Assembly (NCBI GenBank): GCA_018400255.1
Contig: JAGYMO010000047.1
Span: forward strand, 1-5,143
Length of the DNA: 5,143 nt
Origin: Deltaproteobacteria bacterium
Lineage (GTDB): Bacteria; Desulfobacterota; DSM-4660; Desulfatiglandales; B25-G16
Reading direction: 5' to 3'
Position numbers and translations under genes: made by a program. The notes below the pieces were generated by a model. That model was not told where the DNA came from. It saw only the letters and a program-made list of their open reading frames with translations, and did no database searches. Positions 5,116-5,143 of this stretch are shown here, one piece after another; the stretch's first letter is position 1, and each line of letters starts with the position of its first letter.

Positions 5116-5143
5116 AAAAACATCTTAAAATTCCCTATAACCA

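Overview
The window carries three confidently identified bacterial genes, two probable small hypothetical genes and the control regions between them. Base composition is moderately AT-rich. Genes have Shine-Dalgarno sites of varying strength and recognisable sigma70-type promoters. The organism cannot be named from this piece. A proteobacterial-type glutaminyl-tRNA synthetase, a two-half diiron ferritin-like protein and an 8-bp 'cacgaaga' repeat would fit an environmental Gram-negative, anaerobic or microaerophilic lineage such as Desulfobacterota, Nitrospirota or Planctomycetota. That placement is inference with low confidence.

Layout from left to right. Bases 1-61 are GC-rich and may hold the last codons of an upstream gene; they give way abruptly to an AT-rich promoter region. 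A 703-codon glnS (239-2350, +) follows. It is a full-length class I glutaminyl-tRNA synthetase with an extra C-terminal tRNA-binding OB-fold domain of the Trbp111/EMAPII/MetRS-C type. Next comes a 260-bp spacer with a weak terminator and a perfect 7-bp inverted repeat, then a 46-codon membrane-peptide gene with a near-ideal ribosome binding site (2611-2751, +). A ferritin/rubrerythrin-like diiron protein lies convergent to it (2886-3410, -).

The 392-bp divergent region 3411-3802 holds a minus-strand promoter for the ferritin-like gene, with a CCATGG-TG-CCATGG repeat between its -35 and -10, and a good plus-strand promoter for map with a leader of about 130 nt. The map gene (3803-4642, +) encodes a type I methionine aminopeptidase with a lysine- and tyrosine-rich N-terminal extension. 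It ends against a convergent five-cysteine hypothetical gene (4730-5062, -), with overlapping hairpins between the two. The window closes in a short tandem repeat.

Two genes serve protein synthesis: glnS charges tRNA(Gln), and map trims the initiator methionine. The ferritin-like protein probably belongs to iron or peroxide handling and is a separate transcription unit. Nothing suggests a mobile element, a CRISPR array or a defence system. The most notable item is the GlnRS with an appended tRNA-binding domain.
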